A DNA stretch of 63,693 nucleotides from a bacterium (GTDB lineage: Bacteria; SZUA-79; Acidulodesulfobacterales; Acidulodesulfobacteraceae): positions 1 to 63,693 of the forward strand of contig JAKAKK010000079.1 of assembly GCA_021813525.1 (NCBI GenBank). The letters are read 5' to 3'. Below the pieces are notes generated by a model, which saw nothing but the letters and a program-made list of their open reading frames with translations, did not search any database and was not told where the DNA came from. Positions 33,800 to 42,683 of this stretch are shown here, in pieces. Positions within the stretch are counted from its first letter, which is position 1, and every line of letters begins with the position of its first letter. The position numbers were made by a program, and so were the translations under genes.

Positions 33800-35341
33800 T
33801 TGGATAAATTAAGTTCTTCTTTCCTTAATAAATTAACTAAAACCGTAAAAGATTCCGGTCTTATTGCCTGGGGGGAAAGAGTAATAGCCGCAGTCAGCGG
33901 CGGCATAGATTCGACCGTTCTGCTTTGTTCGCTTTACGAACTGAGGCATTATTTCGGAATTAATATTGCCTGCGCTTCATTCGACCACAAAATTAGATTG
34001 TCTTCAGGCGGGGATATAACGTTTGTCGGAGATTTATGCAAAAAACTTTCCATACCTTTTTATACCGAGAGTAGAAACGTAAAATTATACGCAAAAGAAA
34101 ATAAATTAAATCTCGAAGAAGCGGCGCGCATTTTGAGATACCGTTTTTTAATAAAAACGGCTGCGGATTTTAAAGCTGAAAAGATAGCGGTTGCCCACCA
34201 TCTGGACGATTTTGCCGAAAATTTGGTTATGAGGCTGATTACCGGCGGAGGGGCAGGCGCTATATCCGGTTTTAACGTCAGGTCAGGTTTGATAATCAGG
34301 CCGCTGATAAACCATTCAAAATCGGAAATAAAAGATTTTGCAGATAAAAATTCTATAAAATTCGTAGAAGACCATACTAACGCGGATACAAAAATTTTAA
34401 GAAATTTCGTCAGATTAAATATCATACCTTCCTTTAAAGAATGCAATCCCTCTTTTTTGAAAACGGTTAAAAATACTGCGGAAATATTGAAAAAAGACGA
34501 CGATTTTATCGAGGTGATTGCGCGTAAAAATTTTAACGATATCGCCAAACCGGAACTGGACGGAAAACGTATCGTTTTTGAAAAAAACGACTTGTCGGTA
34601 TTAGAAGACGCTTTGTTATACAGAATCTTAAGGATTGCAGTCCTGGGCGCCTGCGGTTGCGATTTAAAAAATAAAAGTAATATTTTCATAAAAAAACCGA
34701 TAGTTTATTATAAAAATCTTAAAGCATTTGTTCAATTAATAAAATCCGAAAAACCTAATACTTATTTTTATATTAATTCATTTACCGCCGCCAGAAAAGA
34801 ATACGATAAGATTATTATAGAATATATTCCGTCGGCAAAAAATTTAATTTTTAAATCTTTTAATTTCGAACTGGAAGAACCTCTCGAAAACCCAAAATCG
34901 GGGCTCAAAAAAAGATATAACCGCATAATCCGTAATGACGCCGGCGAAACCGGCCGGTATTCCGTAAACATTAAGGAAATCAATAAAACCTTTCACATAG
35001 AAAAATTATCCGCAGAAAAGTCGGATAAAATTATAAAAGATATTTTAAAAGGGGAATTTATTTTTCGGCCCGATACCGCTTATTTCGATTACGATAAAAT
35101 ATGTTTTCCCGTTACGATAAGACCTTTCAACGACGGCGACAGGTTTGTTCCTTTGGGTATGAAAAACGGCAAAAAATTGAAAGAATATTTTATAGATAAA
35201 AAAGTGCCGGCAAACGTAAGGAGAGTTATTCCCTTAATACTTTTCGGCGGTAAAATAGCCTGGGTTTCCCTAAACGAGATAAGCGACGATATTAAAATAA
35301 CGGAATTTACGAGAAATGCAGGAATTATGCGGATAGATTGA
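33800..35341 (+). CDS. tilS: tRNA(Ile)-lysidine synthase TilS
   Basis: Converts C34 of the CAU anticodon of tRNA-Ile2 to lysidine, essential for AUA decoding; AUA (ata) codons are very common in this window, which fits. The PP-loop SGGIDS is at residues 33-38, followed by AVAHHLDDFAENLVMRL and GLIIRPLINHSKSEI, and a C-terminal domain with IRPFNDGDRFVPLGM and LKEYFIDKKVPANVRR. The TTG at 33800 is the first possible start after an in-frame stop at 33791. Length 513 is in the upper family range. Confidence 0.92.
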   Translation: MDKLSSSFLNKLTKTVKDSGLIAWGERVIAAVSGGIDSTVLLCSLYELRHYFGINIACASFDHKIRLSSGGDITFVGDLCKKLSIPFYTESRNVKLYAKENKLNLEEAARILRYRFLIKTAADFKAEKIAVAHHLDDFAENLVMRLITGGGAGAISGFNVRSGLIIRPLINHSKSEIKDFADKNSIKFVEDHTNADTKILRNFVRLNIIPSFKECNPSFLKTVKNTAEILKKDDDFIEVIARKNFNDIAKPELDGKRIVFEKNDLSVLEDALLYRILRIAVLGACGCDLKNKSNIFIKKPIVYYKNLKAFVQLIKSEKPNTYFYINSFTAARKEYDKIIIEYIPSAKNLIFKSFNFELEEPLENPKSGLKKRYNRIIRNDAGETGRYSVNIKEINKTFHIEKLSAEKSDKIIKDILKGEFIFRPDTAYFDYDKICFPVTIRPFNDGDRFVPLGMKNGKKLKEYFIDKKVPANVRRVIPLILFGGKIAWVSLNEISDDIKITEFTRNAGIMRID

Positions 35342-35418
35342 AAATTTCAAAAAATACATAAATATTTTCTAAATCTTAATTTAAAATACAAGTAGAATGC
35401 AAATAGTTATTGAAAAAA

Positions 35419-35445
35419 ATATATAAATATGACATATTTATATAT
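35419..35445. repeat. 27-bp palindrome upstream of ftsH
   Basis: Thirteen-base arms ATATATAAATATG and CATATTTATATAT around a single A. It lies 48 bases before the ftsH start, in a 150-base gap. It may be an operator or a small leader hairpin; no -10/-35 pair of convincing quality was found around it. AT-rich sequence lowers its significance. Confidence 0.45.
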
Positions 35446-35492
35446 GTACCGTGTAATAATTTAAGCCAAAACCTTAAGGGGGTCAATATAAT

Positions 35493-37376
35493 TTGAATTC
35501 AAGACTAAAAAACCTTTTACTCTGGATATTTATAATCTTTTTGATGATTTTTATCTTTACGATGTTCAATCATCACCCGCCTAAAACTCAAAAAATAATT
35601 TTTTCTTCGTTAATAAAGGAAGTTAAGGCAGGCAACGTTAAAAGCGTTACCGTAGAATCCCACGACATAATCGGAGTTTTTAAAAACGGAAAGAAATTTA
35701 CAACGTATGCGCCGACTTATCCCGGACTCGTAACGCTTCTGGAAAAACATAACGTGGAAATAGACGCCAAACCTAAACCGGGTTCGCCGTGGTATTTCAG
35801 TTTTTTGATAGACTGGCTGCCTATGATTATAATACTTTTCGCGTTCTGGTATTTTTTCTGGAGACAGATGCAGGGAGGGGCGGGAAAGGCAATGTCTTTC
35901 GGAAAATCGAAAGCTAAACTTTTAAACGACGGCACGAACAAAGTAACATTTAAAGACGTGGCCGGCATAGAAGAATCGAAGCAGGAATTGGAAGAAATAG
36001 TAGATTTCTTAAAAGACCCTAAAAAATTCACGAAACTCGGAGGCAGAATACCCCACGGCGTTCTATTGGTCGGCCCTCCCGGAACGGGTAAGACGCTTCT
36101 TGCAAAAGCTATAGCCGGAGAGGCGGGAGTTCCTTTCTTCAGCATAAGCGGTTCCGATTTTGTCGAAATGTTCGTCGGCGTAGGCGCTTCAAGGGTAAGA
36201 GACCTTTTTGCGCAGGGAAAGAAAAGCGCTCCCTGCATAATATTTATAGACGAAATAGACGCCGTAGGAAGGCATAGAGGCGCAGGTTTAGGAGGCGGGC
36301 ACGATGAAAGGGAACAAACTCTTAACCAGCTTCTCGTAGAAATGGACGGTTTTGAACCAAACGAAGGCGTGATTTTAATTGCGGCTACGAACAGGCCGGA
36401 CGTTTTAGACCCGGCTCTTCTAAGGCCGGGCAGGTTCGACAGGCAGGTCGTAGTTCCTAAACCGGACATAAAAGGCAGGGAAGAAATATTAAAAGTCCAT
36501 ATAAAAGACGTGCCTTTAGATAAAGACGTGAATTTAAAAGTTATAGCAAGAGGAACTCCGGGATTTTCCGGCGCCGACCTTGCAAATATGGTCAACGAAG
36601 CAGCTCTTTTGGCCGCCAGAAAAAACGAAACGGCCGTTACTATGGCAGACCTCGAAGAAGCTAAAGATAAGGTAATGATGGGAACGGAAAGAAGAAGCAT
36701 GGTAATCACGGAAAAAGAAAAGAAAGTTACCGCTTATCACGAATCGGGACACACACTCGTCGCAAAACTGCTTCCCGGGACGGACCCTATCCATAAGGTA
36801 ACCATAATTCCAAGAGGTATGGCAATGGGACTTACCCAGCAGCTGCCGATTGACGAAAAACACAACTACGATAAAGAATACCTTCTTAACGAAATAGCGA
36901 TTTTACTCGGCGGCAGGACTGCGGAGGAAATTATCTTCAATCAGGCGACTACCGGAGCTTCCAACGATATAGAAAGGGCTACCGATATCGCTAGAAAAAT
37001 GATATGCGAGTGGGGCATGAGCGAAAAACTAGGACCTATTACTTTCGGAAAAAAAGAAGAGCAGATATTTCTAGGAAGAGAATTCGCCCAGCATAAGGAC
37101 TATTCGGAATCCACAGCCGTGACTATCGACGACGAAGTCAAAGAAATCATAACTAAAAATCACGAAAGGGCGCGGGCTATTTTGACCGAAAATATCGATA
37201 TGCTTAACGACCTCGCCTTGAAACTTATAGAAAAAGAGTCTTTAAGCGGGAAAGAAATCGATGAAATTATTATCGCCCATAAGCCGGATTACAAAACCAA
37301 CGAAGTTGAAGGGGAGAAGGACGATTCAGGCGATAAAGGCGGCGGAACCGGCGAAGGCATAGATATCGAAGATTAA
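35493..37376 (+). CDS. ftsH: ATP-dependent zinc metalloprotease FtsH
   Basis: Membrane AAA+ protease of 627 residues. Two TM helices (about 8-25 and 104-122) flank a small periplasmic domain; the AAA domain has Walker A GPPGTGKT (194-201), Walker [12 protein letters not shown] and [22 protein letters not shown]; the protease zinc site is HESGH near residue 415. TTG start with AAGGGGG 10 bases upstream. It degrades membrane and regulatory proteins (for example LpxC in diderms). The gene order tilS-ftsH-folP is widely conserved. Confidence 0.97.
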   Translation: MNSRLKNLLLWIFIIFLMIFIFTMFNHHPPKTQKIIFSSLIKEVKAGNVKSVTVESHDIIGVFKNGKKFTTYAPTYPGLVTLLEKHNVEIDAKPKPGSPWYFSFLIDWLPMIIILFAFWYFFWRQMQGGAGKAMSFGKSKAKLLNDGTNKVTFKDVAGIEESKQELEEIVDFLKDPKKFTKLGGRIPHGVLLVGPPGTGKTLLAKAIAGEAGVPFFSISGSDFVEMFVGVGASRVRDLFAQGKKSAPCIIFIDEIDAVGRHRGAGLGGGHDEREQTLNQLLVEMDGFEPNEGVILIAATNRPDVLDPALLRPGRFDRQVVVPKPDIKGREEILKVHIKDVPLDKDVNLKVIARGTPGFSGADLANMVNEAALLAARKNETAVTMADLEEAKDKVMMGTERRSMVITEKEKKVTAYHESGHTLVAKLLPGTDPIHKVTIIPRGMAMGLTQQLPIDEKHNYDKEYLLNEIAILLGGRTAEEIIFNQATTGASNDIERATDIARKMICEWGMSEKLGPITFGKKEEQIFLGREFAQHKDYSESTAVTIDDEVKEIITKNHERARAILTENIDMLNDLALKLIEKESLSGKEIDEIIIAHKPDYKTNEVEGEKDDSGDKGGGTGEGIDIED

Positions 37377-37390
37377 TTAAATTATTACAT

Positions 37391-38608
37391 ATGAAAGCAT
37401 ATCTCGTAGATATTCTGGACAGCCATACCGCTTTTAACGCGTTATCGGGCATAGGGGTATCCGGAACCGGCAAAATTATTATGGGGGATAAGCTTAAGTA
37501 TATTATTATTAAACTGAAAAATATAAATTCGACAGCGCTGAATATACTCAAGCAGGAAGCTCTCAGCATAGGGGCTGAAGTTGCCAATCATAGAGACGTC
37601 ATTACCGGAAAAATTGCGGTATCCGATTCTATTTTATTCGGAACGCCGATACAGTTAAGGATTATCGTAAAGAAAATAAAAACTCAGCAATTCGGTTTAA
37701 GCGAATTATCCGCGGAACTGGAAAATATACTTTCGGAATGCGATAAATCTTTCAAAAAATCTAATCCGGCGACGATAAGAACCAAAAAAAACGACATAGT
37801 CTTTAACGGAAAAACTTATATAATGGGTATTCTTAACGTTACCCCCGATTCATTTTCGGACGGAGGCAAATATTCGGATTATTCTTCCGCGGTTAAAAGA
37901 GGCGTCGAAATAGAAAAAGAGGGAGCCGACATTATAGACATAGGGGGCGAATCCACAAGGCCGTCGTCTCTGGAAGTCGATATTCAAACCGAAATAGACA
38001 GGGTCTGTCCCGTAATCGAGAAATTGCATAAAACAACGTCTGTCCCTATATCGATAGATACGAGAAAACCGGAGGTTGCAAAAGAAGCTTTAAATGCCGG
38101 AGCTTCTATCGTAAACGACGTATCCGGCCTTTCATTCGACGCCGAAGGAATGGCTAAAATCCTGAAAAATACGGGAGCTCCGTATATTATGATGCATTCA
38201 AGAGAGAAATCCCCCGAAAATATGCAAAAAAATTTAGAGGCTTACGACGATATTTTTTATGAGATATTGTCTTATTTTAAAAACAAAGCCGAATATCTCG
38301 AAACTAAAGGATACGATACCGGCAATATTATACTCGACCCTGGATTCGGTTTTGCAAAATCCATAGACGATAACTATAATCTGCTGGCAGGCATTACATC
38401 TTTTAAATCGCTTGGAATGCCTGTCCTGGCTGGCGTTTCAAGGAAATCGTTTATAAAACATATCGCCGGAAACAATAAAAGCGAAATCCTAAGCGGAAAT
38501 CTTGCGCTTGCATCTTATTTAAAACTTAAAGGCGTCGATATCGTAAGGGTTCACGACGTAAAGCAAACCTCGTCGGCGTTATCTTTGTTGGAAAGGGTAA
38601 CGGCATAA
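37391..38608 (+). CDS. folP: Dihydropteroate synthase with N-terminal extension
   Basis: Condenses p-aminobenzoate with hydroxymethyl-dihydropterin diphosphate in folate synthesis. The catalytic domain starts around residue 138: MGILNVTPDSFSDGGKY, DIIDIGGESTRPSS, SIDTRKPEVAKEAL, MMHSR, LDPGFGFAKS and AGVSRKSFI are all present. The first ~135 residues (MKAYLVDILDSH...) form a separate alpha/beta domain of unknown role also seen in some other anaerobes. Starts 14 bases after ftsH and ends 3 bases before cdaA. Confidence 0.93.
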   Translation: MKAYLVDILDSHTAFNALSGIGVSGTGKIIMGDKLKYIIIKLKNINSTALNILKQEALSIGAEVANHRDVITGKIAVSDSILFGTPIQLRIIVKKIKTQQFGLSELSAELENILSECDKSFKKSNPATIRTKKNDIVFNGKTYIMGILNVTPDSFSDGGKYSDYSSAVKRGVEIEKEGADIIDIGGESTRPSSLEVDIQTEIDRVCPVIEKLHKTTSVPISIDTRKPEVAKEALNAGASIVNDVSGLSFDAEGMAKILKNTGAPYIMMHSREKSPENMQKNLEAYDDIFYEILSYFKNKAEYLETKGYDTGNIILDPGFGFAKSIDDNYNLLAGITSFKSLGMPVLAGVSRKSFIKHIAGNNKSEILSGNLALASYLKLKGVDIVRVHDVKQTSSALSLLERVTA

Positions 38609-38611
38609 AAT

Positions 38612-39433
38612 ATGTTTTCTCTTTTGCAAAATTTCGGATGGCGCGATATAGCGGATATCGTTATAGTCGCCTTTATAATATACAGGGCGATAACGCTCAT
38701 TAAGGGAACCGGAGCGTTTCAGGTATTAGTAGGACTGATAATCGTCTTTGCGGTTTTTTTATTTGCCGTAGTATTTAAGCTTTATGCGACGGAATACATT
38801 TTCGGCAATTTTTTAAGTTCTATTATAATCGTAATAATAGTTCTTTTCAGAAACGAGATAAGAAGGGCGCTAATCGAAGTCGGAAAAAATCCTTTCGCGG
38901 TCGCCCAGAATAAATTAGAAAGAGTAAACTTAATCGAAGAAACTTCTAAGGCGGCTTTTGAACTGGCCTCAAAAAGAATAGGAGCGATAATAGTCTTCGA
39001 AAGAAACGTGTTTCTCGGAGATTATTTAAAAATCGGGGTCAAATTAGACTCTATAGTATCCAAAGAACTTCTTTTAAGCATATTTACTCCGCCTTCGCCT
39101 CTTCACGACGGCGCCGTTATTATTCAAAAGGGCAGGGTTGCCGCCGCTTCCTGTTATCTGCCTCTTTCCACCGAGGACAATATAAGCAAAAAATTAGGAA
39201 CGAGACACAGAGCCGCAATTGGACTTTCCGAGCTTACCGATGCCTTTTCGTTAGTTATTTCCGAAGAAAGCGGCAAAATTTCGATTGTCCGCCCTAAAAA
39301 AATATCTAACGTAGAAAATATGGAAGATTTGAGGAACCAGCTTTTAAAAAATTTAAAATACCAGTACGACCACGGACACAGTTTAATAAGAACCGCTTCG
39401 GAACTTTTGTTCGGAAAATACGGCCAAAAATAA
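38612..39433 (+). CDS. cdaA: Diadenylate cyclase CdaA
   Basis: Makes the second messenger c-di-AMP from two ATP. Three N-terminal TM helices (about residues 10-28, 35-55, 60-80) precede the DAC domain with both catalytic signatures: SPLHDGAVIIQ and GTRHRAAIGLSE. Length 273 is standard. It is followed 2 bases later by its usual regulator YbbR/CdaR and then glmM, the conserved trio that links c-di-AMP to cell-wall precursor synthesis and osmotic control. Confidence 0.95.
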   Translation: MFSLLQNFGWRDIADIVIVAFIIYRAITLIKGTGAFQVLVGLIIVFAVFLFAVVFKLYATEYIFGNFLSSIIIVIIVLFRNEIRRALIEVGKNPFAVAQNKLERVNLIEETSKAAFELASKRIGAIIVFERNVFLGDYLKIGVKLDSIVSKELLLSIFTPPSPLHDGAVIIQKGRVAAASCYLPLSTEDNISKKLGTRHRAAIGLSELTDAFSLVISEESGKISIVRPKKISNVENMEDLRNQLLKNLKYQYDHGHSLIRTASELLFGKYGQK

Positions 39434-39435
39434 AA

Positions 39436-40089
39436 ATGGGCAAATATTTAGAAAATCTGATTAAAAAAAATTTCTGGCTGAAACTTTTCTCTCTAGTTTT
39501 TGCCGCTATTATATGGGCTTACGTCGTCGGAGGAACTAAACAGGATGCCGTCTATACGGCAGGGCTAGCCGTCGAGCATCTTCCCAAAGGGTATGCCGTC
39601 AGCAACGCGCTTCCGGCAAAAATCCATTTAAAACTGCGCGGCTCGAGAATTGCGCTGATGAAACTTAATAAAAAAATTATTTTTAAAATAAACGGATATT
39701 CCCTATTGGCAAAAAAAAATACGATAATTTTAGGCAGCGCTTATCTAAATCTTCCTAACGGAGTTAAAATTATTAAAATTCGCCCTAGGATAGTTCCTAT
39801 AATAATAAGCAGAATTATAACAAGATACGTAAAAGTACTTCCGGTAACGGCTGGAACCCTTCCTAAAGGATATATTTTAAGAAGCATGGAAGTATTCCCG
39901 CAATACGTCAGAGTAAGAGGGCCGAGAGACATCGTTGGACACCTCTCTGTTATAACTACAATGAAAATAAATTTAAATAATATAGGCAAAAATAAATTAT
40001 TAACGGTTTCCTTAAGAAAACCTACAAAACTGGTAAAAATTTTGTATAATAAAAAAGTAAACGTTAATATAGCGATAGAAAGGAGATAA
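39436..40089 (+). CDS. YbbR-domain protein (CdaR-like regulator)
   Basis: A 217-residue membrane-anchored protein: one TM helix near residues 14-34 (FWLKLFSLVFAAIIWAYVVGG) followed by an extracytoplasmic region of YbbR-type beta repeats (VEHLPKGYAVSNALPAKIHL, AGTLPKGYILRSMEVFPQYV, RVRGP). The repeat YxxxxxxVxPxxVxVxGP is recognisable. It probably modulates CdaA, which precedes it. One base lies between its stop and glmM's TTG. Confidence 0.85.
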   Translation: MGKYLENLIKKNFWLKLFSLVFAAIIWAYVVGGTKQDAVYTAGLAVEHLPKGYAVSNALPAKIHLKLRGSRIALMKLNKKIIFKINGYSLLAKKNTIILGSAYLNLPNGVKIIKIRPRIVPIIISRIITRYVKVLPVTAGTLPKGYILRSMEVFPQYVRVRGPRDIVGHLSVITTMKINLNNIGKNKLLTVSLRKPTKLVKILYNKKVNVNIAIERR

Positions 40090-40090
40090 T

Positions 40091-41458
40091 TTGAACGGCA
40101 GAAAGTTATTCGGCACGGACGGCGTGCGCGGACAGGCAAACAGATACCCTTTGACATCCGAAGTTGCTTTAAAACTAGGTATGGCATTAGTTAAGGTTTT
40201 AAAATCCAAAGACAAAAGGTTAAAAATAGTTATAGGAAAAGATACGAGAATTTCCGGCTATATGCTGGAAACTGCTCTTTCGTCGGGTATATGCGCCATG
40301 GGTTCGGACGTTTATTTGGTCGGACCTATGCCTACGCCCGGAGTAGCTTTTATAACTTCTAGCATGAGAGCCGATGCAGGAGTCGTAATTTCCGCTTCGC
40401 ATAATCCTTTTTACGATAACGGAATTAAGTTTTTCGACAGAAACGGGTTTAAGTTCGACGATGAAGTAGAAAAAAAAATCGAAGATTTATTTTTTAATTT
40501 TAATTTCGATAACGCCGGCACGACCGGAATTAATATAGGCAAAGCCCACAGAATAGACGACGCCACCGGAAGATACGTTATTTTTACCAAACTTTCTTTT
40601 CCTAAAAATCTTACCTTAAACGGACTGAAAATAGTTCTCGATTGCGCAAACGGAGCTAATTATAAAGCCGCTCCGGAAGTTTTTTCGGAGCTTGGAGCCG
40701 AAGTTATTTTAGAAGGAGCAAGCCCCGACGGAATAAACATTAACGAAGGGTGCGGTTCGATGCATCCCGAACATTTAAGTTCCTCCGTCAAGAAAAACGG
40801 CGCCGACGTAGGATTGGCTTTAGACGGGGACGGCGACAGGGTAATTTTTTGCGACGAAAACGGAAAGACTCTGTTGGGCGACGAGTTTCTAGCAATCTGC
40901 GCCCTGCATATGAAAACCGAAGGATATTTAAAAAATAACGGCGTGGTTACCACCCCTATGTCAAACGTAGCCCTGGAGATATTATTTAAAAAGCACGGGA
41001 TAAAAACGGTTTACGCAGACGTAGGCGACAGGTATATTATGGAAAAAATGCTGAAAGACGGGTATAATCTCGGAGGAGAGCAGTCGGGCCACATAATATT
41101 TTTAGACGATATCAACACCGGCGACGGCATAATATCGGCCTTAAAACTTCTTTCCGTAATGGTAAAAACGGGTATGCCGCTTTCCGAACTGAGAAAAGTG
41201 ATAGAACCTTATCCGCAGGCTCTTTTTAACGTCGATGTTCCTTATAGAAAAAACATAGAAGAACTGCCTGAGGTTTCAAAAAAAATTGCATATTTCGGAG
41301 AAGTCTTAAAAGACAGGGGCAGAATATTCGTCCGATACTCCGGAACGCAGAATTATCTCAGGGTTCTCGTCGAAGGCGAAAGCCGAGAAGAGATAAACAA
41401 TATAGGCTCCGAAATAAAGGAAGAAATAGAAAAATGCTTCAGGAAGGAAATAGGGTAG
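40091..41458 (+). CDS. glmM: Phosphoglucosamine mutase
   Basis: Interconverts glucosamine-6-P and -1-P for UDP-GlcNAc and cell-wall/LPS synthesis. Signature KLFGTDGVRG at the N-terminus, the phospho-serine S103 in ISASHNPFYDNGIKFF, metal site DGDGDR and sugar-binding GEQSGHII; the C-terminal phosphate loop VRYSGTQNYLRV is intact. TTG start (NGRKLFGT) with GAAAGGAGA just upstream. Completes the conserved cdaA-ybbR-glmM module. Confidence 0.96.
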   Translation: MNGRKLFGTDGVRGQANRYPLTSEVALKLGMALVKVLKSKDKRLKIVIGKDTRISGYMLETALSSGICAMGSDVYLVGPMPTPGVAFITSSMRADAGVVISASHNPFYDNGIKFFDRNGFKFDDEVEKKIEDLFFNFNFDNAGTTGINIGKAHRIDDATGRYVIFTKLSFPKNLTLNGLKIVLDCANGANYKAAPEVFSELGAEVILEGASPDGININEGCGSMHPEHLSSSVKKNGADVGLALDGDGDRVIFCDENGKTLLGDEFLAICALHMKTEGYLKNNGVVTTPMSNVALEILFKKHGIKTVYADVGDRYIMEKMLKDGYNLGGEQSGHIIFLDDINTGDGIISALKLLSVMVKTGMPLSELRKVIEPYPQALFNVDVPYRKNIEELPEVSKKIAYFGEVLKDRGRIFVRYSGTQNYLRVLVEGESREEINNIGSEIKEEIEKCFRKEIG

Positions 41459-41546
41459 AATCAGCGGAGATTAATTTTATTTTTATAATAAGCCGCAAAA
41501 CCGCACCCTTTTTCGGAAACTAAAAATAACAGAGGTATAATTAAAT

Positions 41547-42317
41547 ATGAAATTAGGCGTTAATATCGACCATATAGCAACTTTAAGAAATGCAAGGGGA
41601 GAAAACTTTCCGTCGCCCGTTCATGCGGCTTTCGTCGTTTTAGAAGCCGGAGCATCCAACGTAACCTGTCATTTAAGGGAAGACAGAAGGCATATAAAAG
41701 ATGAAGACGTAAGGGTTATATCGAAGTTGACTAAAAGATTAAATCTTGAAATGTCGGCGGAAGAAAAGATAGTGGAAATAGCAATAGATATTATGCCGAG
41801 AAGCGTTACTATCGTTCCCGAAAAAAGAAAAGAACTCACTACTGAAGGCGGGCTCGACGTAGCCGCGGATATAAAAAGATATAAAAATATCACGGAAGCC
41901 TTTAAATTTAAATCTTTTGACAGCATAACATCGGCTTTTATCGAGCCCGATACAAAACAGGCGGACGCGGCAAAAGAGGCGGGATTCGATTTCATAGAAA
42001 TACATACCGGAAGATACGCCGGCGAAACCACCGGAGCGGGAAAAGCAAAAGAGCTCTCGAGAATTAAGACGGCGGTCGAATATGCTTTAAAAATCGGACT
42101 TAAAGTTAATGCCGGGCACGGACTAGATTATAAAAATATATACGACATAGCATTAATAGACGGATTCGAAGAGTTTAATATAGGATTTTCTATAGTATCC
42201 AAGGCGGTATTTACAGGCTTGGAAGCCGCCGTAAAAGAAATGTTCGGCATTATAAAAGCGGCGGAATTCGCAAAATTCCAATGCAGGGAAAAGGGTGCGG
42301 AGAGCGTGAAACAATGA
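41547..42317 (+). CDS. pdxJ: Pyridoxine 5'-phosphate synthase
   Basis: Closes the pyridine ring of vitamin B6 from 1-deoxyxylulose-5-P and aminoacetone-3-P (DXP-dependent route). Motifs: LGVNIDHIATLRNARG, HLREDRRHIKDEDV, ITIVPEKRKELTTEGGLDV-type stretch, EIHTGRYAGE and VNAGHGLDYKN. Length 256 is standard. Its last bases overlap acpS (ATGA). The pair pdxJ-acpS is a common bacterial arrangement. Confidence 0.95.
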   Translation: MKLGVNIDHIATLRNARGENFPSPVHAAFVVLEAGASNVTCHLREDRRHIKDEDVRVISKLTKRLNLEMSAEEKIVEIAIDIMPRSVTIVPEKRKELTTEGGLDVAADIKRYKNITEAFKFKSFDSITSAFIEPDTKQADAAKEAGFDFIEIHTGRYAGETTGAGKAKELSRIKTAVEYALKIGLKVNAGHGLDYKNIYDIALIDGFEEFNIGFSIVSKAVFTGLEAAVKEMFGIIKAAEFAKFQCREKGAESVKQ

Positions 42318-42670
42318 TTAAAGGAATAGGAATAGACCTGGTCGATATAGGCAAAATAAGAAAAGCGCTTAAAACGCGCGGAGTAAAGTTCTATTCCAGA
42401 GTTTTCTCGGAAATCGAGGTAAAAATTATAGAGAATGCTAAAAGCAGAAACGAAAACAGGGGATTCGAAAAAGCCGCCGGATATTTTGCCGCAAAAGAGG
42501 CTTTTTTAAAGGCTTTAGGAAAAGGCCTTTTTTCTATTCCGCTAAATAAAATAAAGATATTAAACGACGAAAGCGGGCAGCCTTATATAGAATTAGATAA
42601 AAATATTTCGGCAAAAGTAAGCATAACGCACGATAAAGGTTTTGCCTGCGCCGTAGTTATAGTTCAATAG
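42314..42670 (+). CDS. acpS: Holo-[acyl-carrier-protein] synthase
   Basis: Transfers 4'-phosphopantetheine from CoA to acyl carrier protein. IKGIGIDLVDIGKIRKAL and EKAAGYFAAKEAFLKALG carry the metal-binding Asp and Glu residues. The start is the ATG at 42314, because the protein then begins MIKGIGID as in the family and overlaps the pdxJ stop by 4 bases; an upstream ATG would add 11 unrelated residues. 118 residues, normal. Confidence 0.95.
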   Translation: MIKGIGIDLVDIGKIRKALKTRGVKFYSRVFSEIEVKIIENAKSRNENRGFEKAAGYFAAKEAFLKALGKGLFSIPLNKIKILNDESGQPYIELDKNISAKVSITHDKGFACAVVIVQ

Positions 42671-42683
42671 AAAATTTAAAAAA

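Noticed and set aside
33580-33906. A minus-strand frame overlapping the small 52-residue gene and the start of tilS
   Set aside because: It covers the strong ribosome site and promoter of the plus-strand small gene and part of the TilS PP-loop; no start signal of its own.
35717-36709. A 330-codon open frame on the minus strand inside ftsH
   Set aside because: It lies entirely antisense to the conserved AAA domain, and its length follows from the base composition of that gene; the translated sequence has no recognisable domain.
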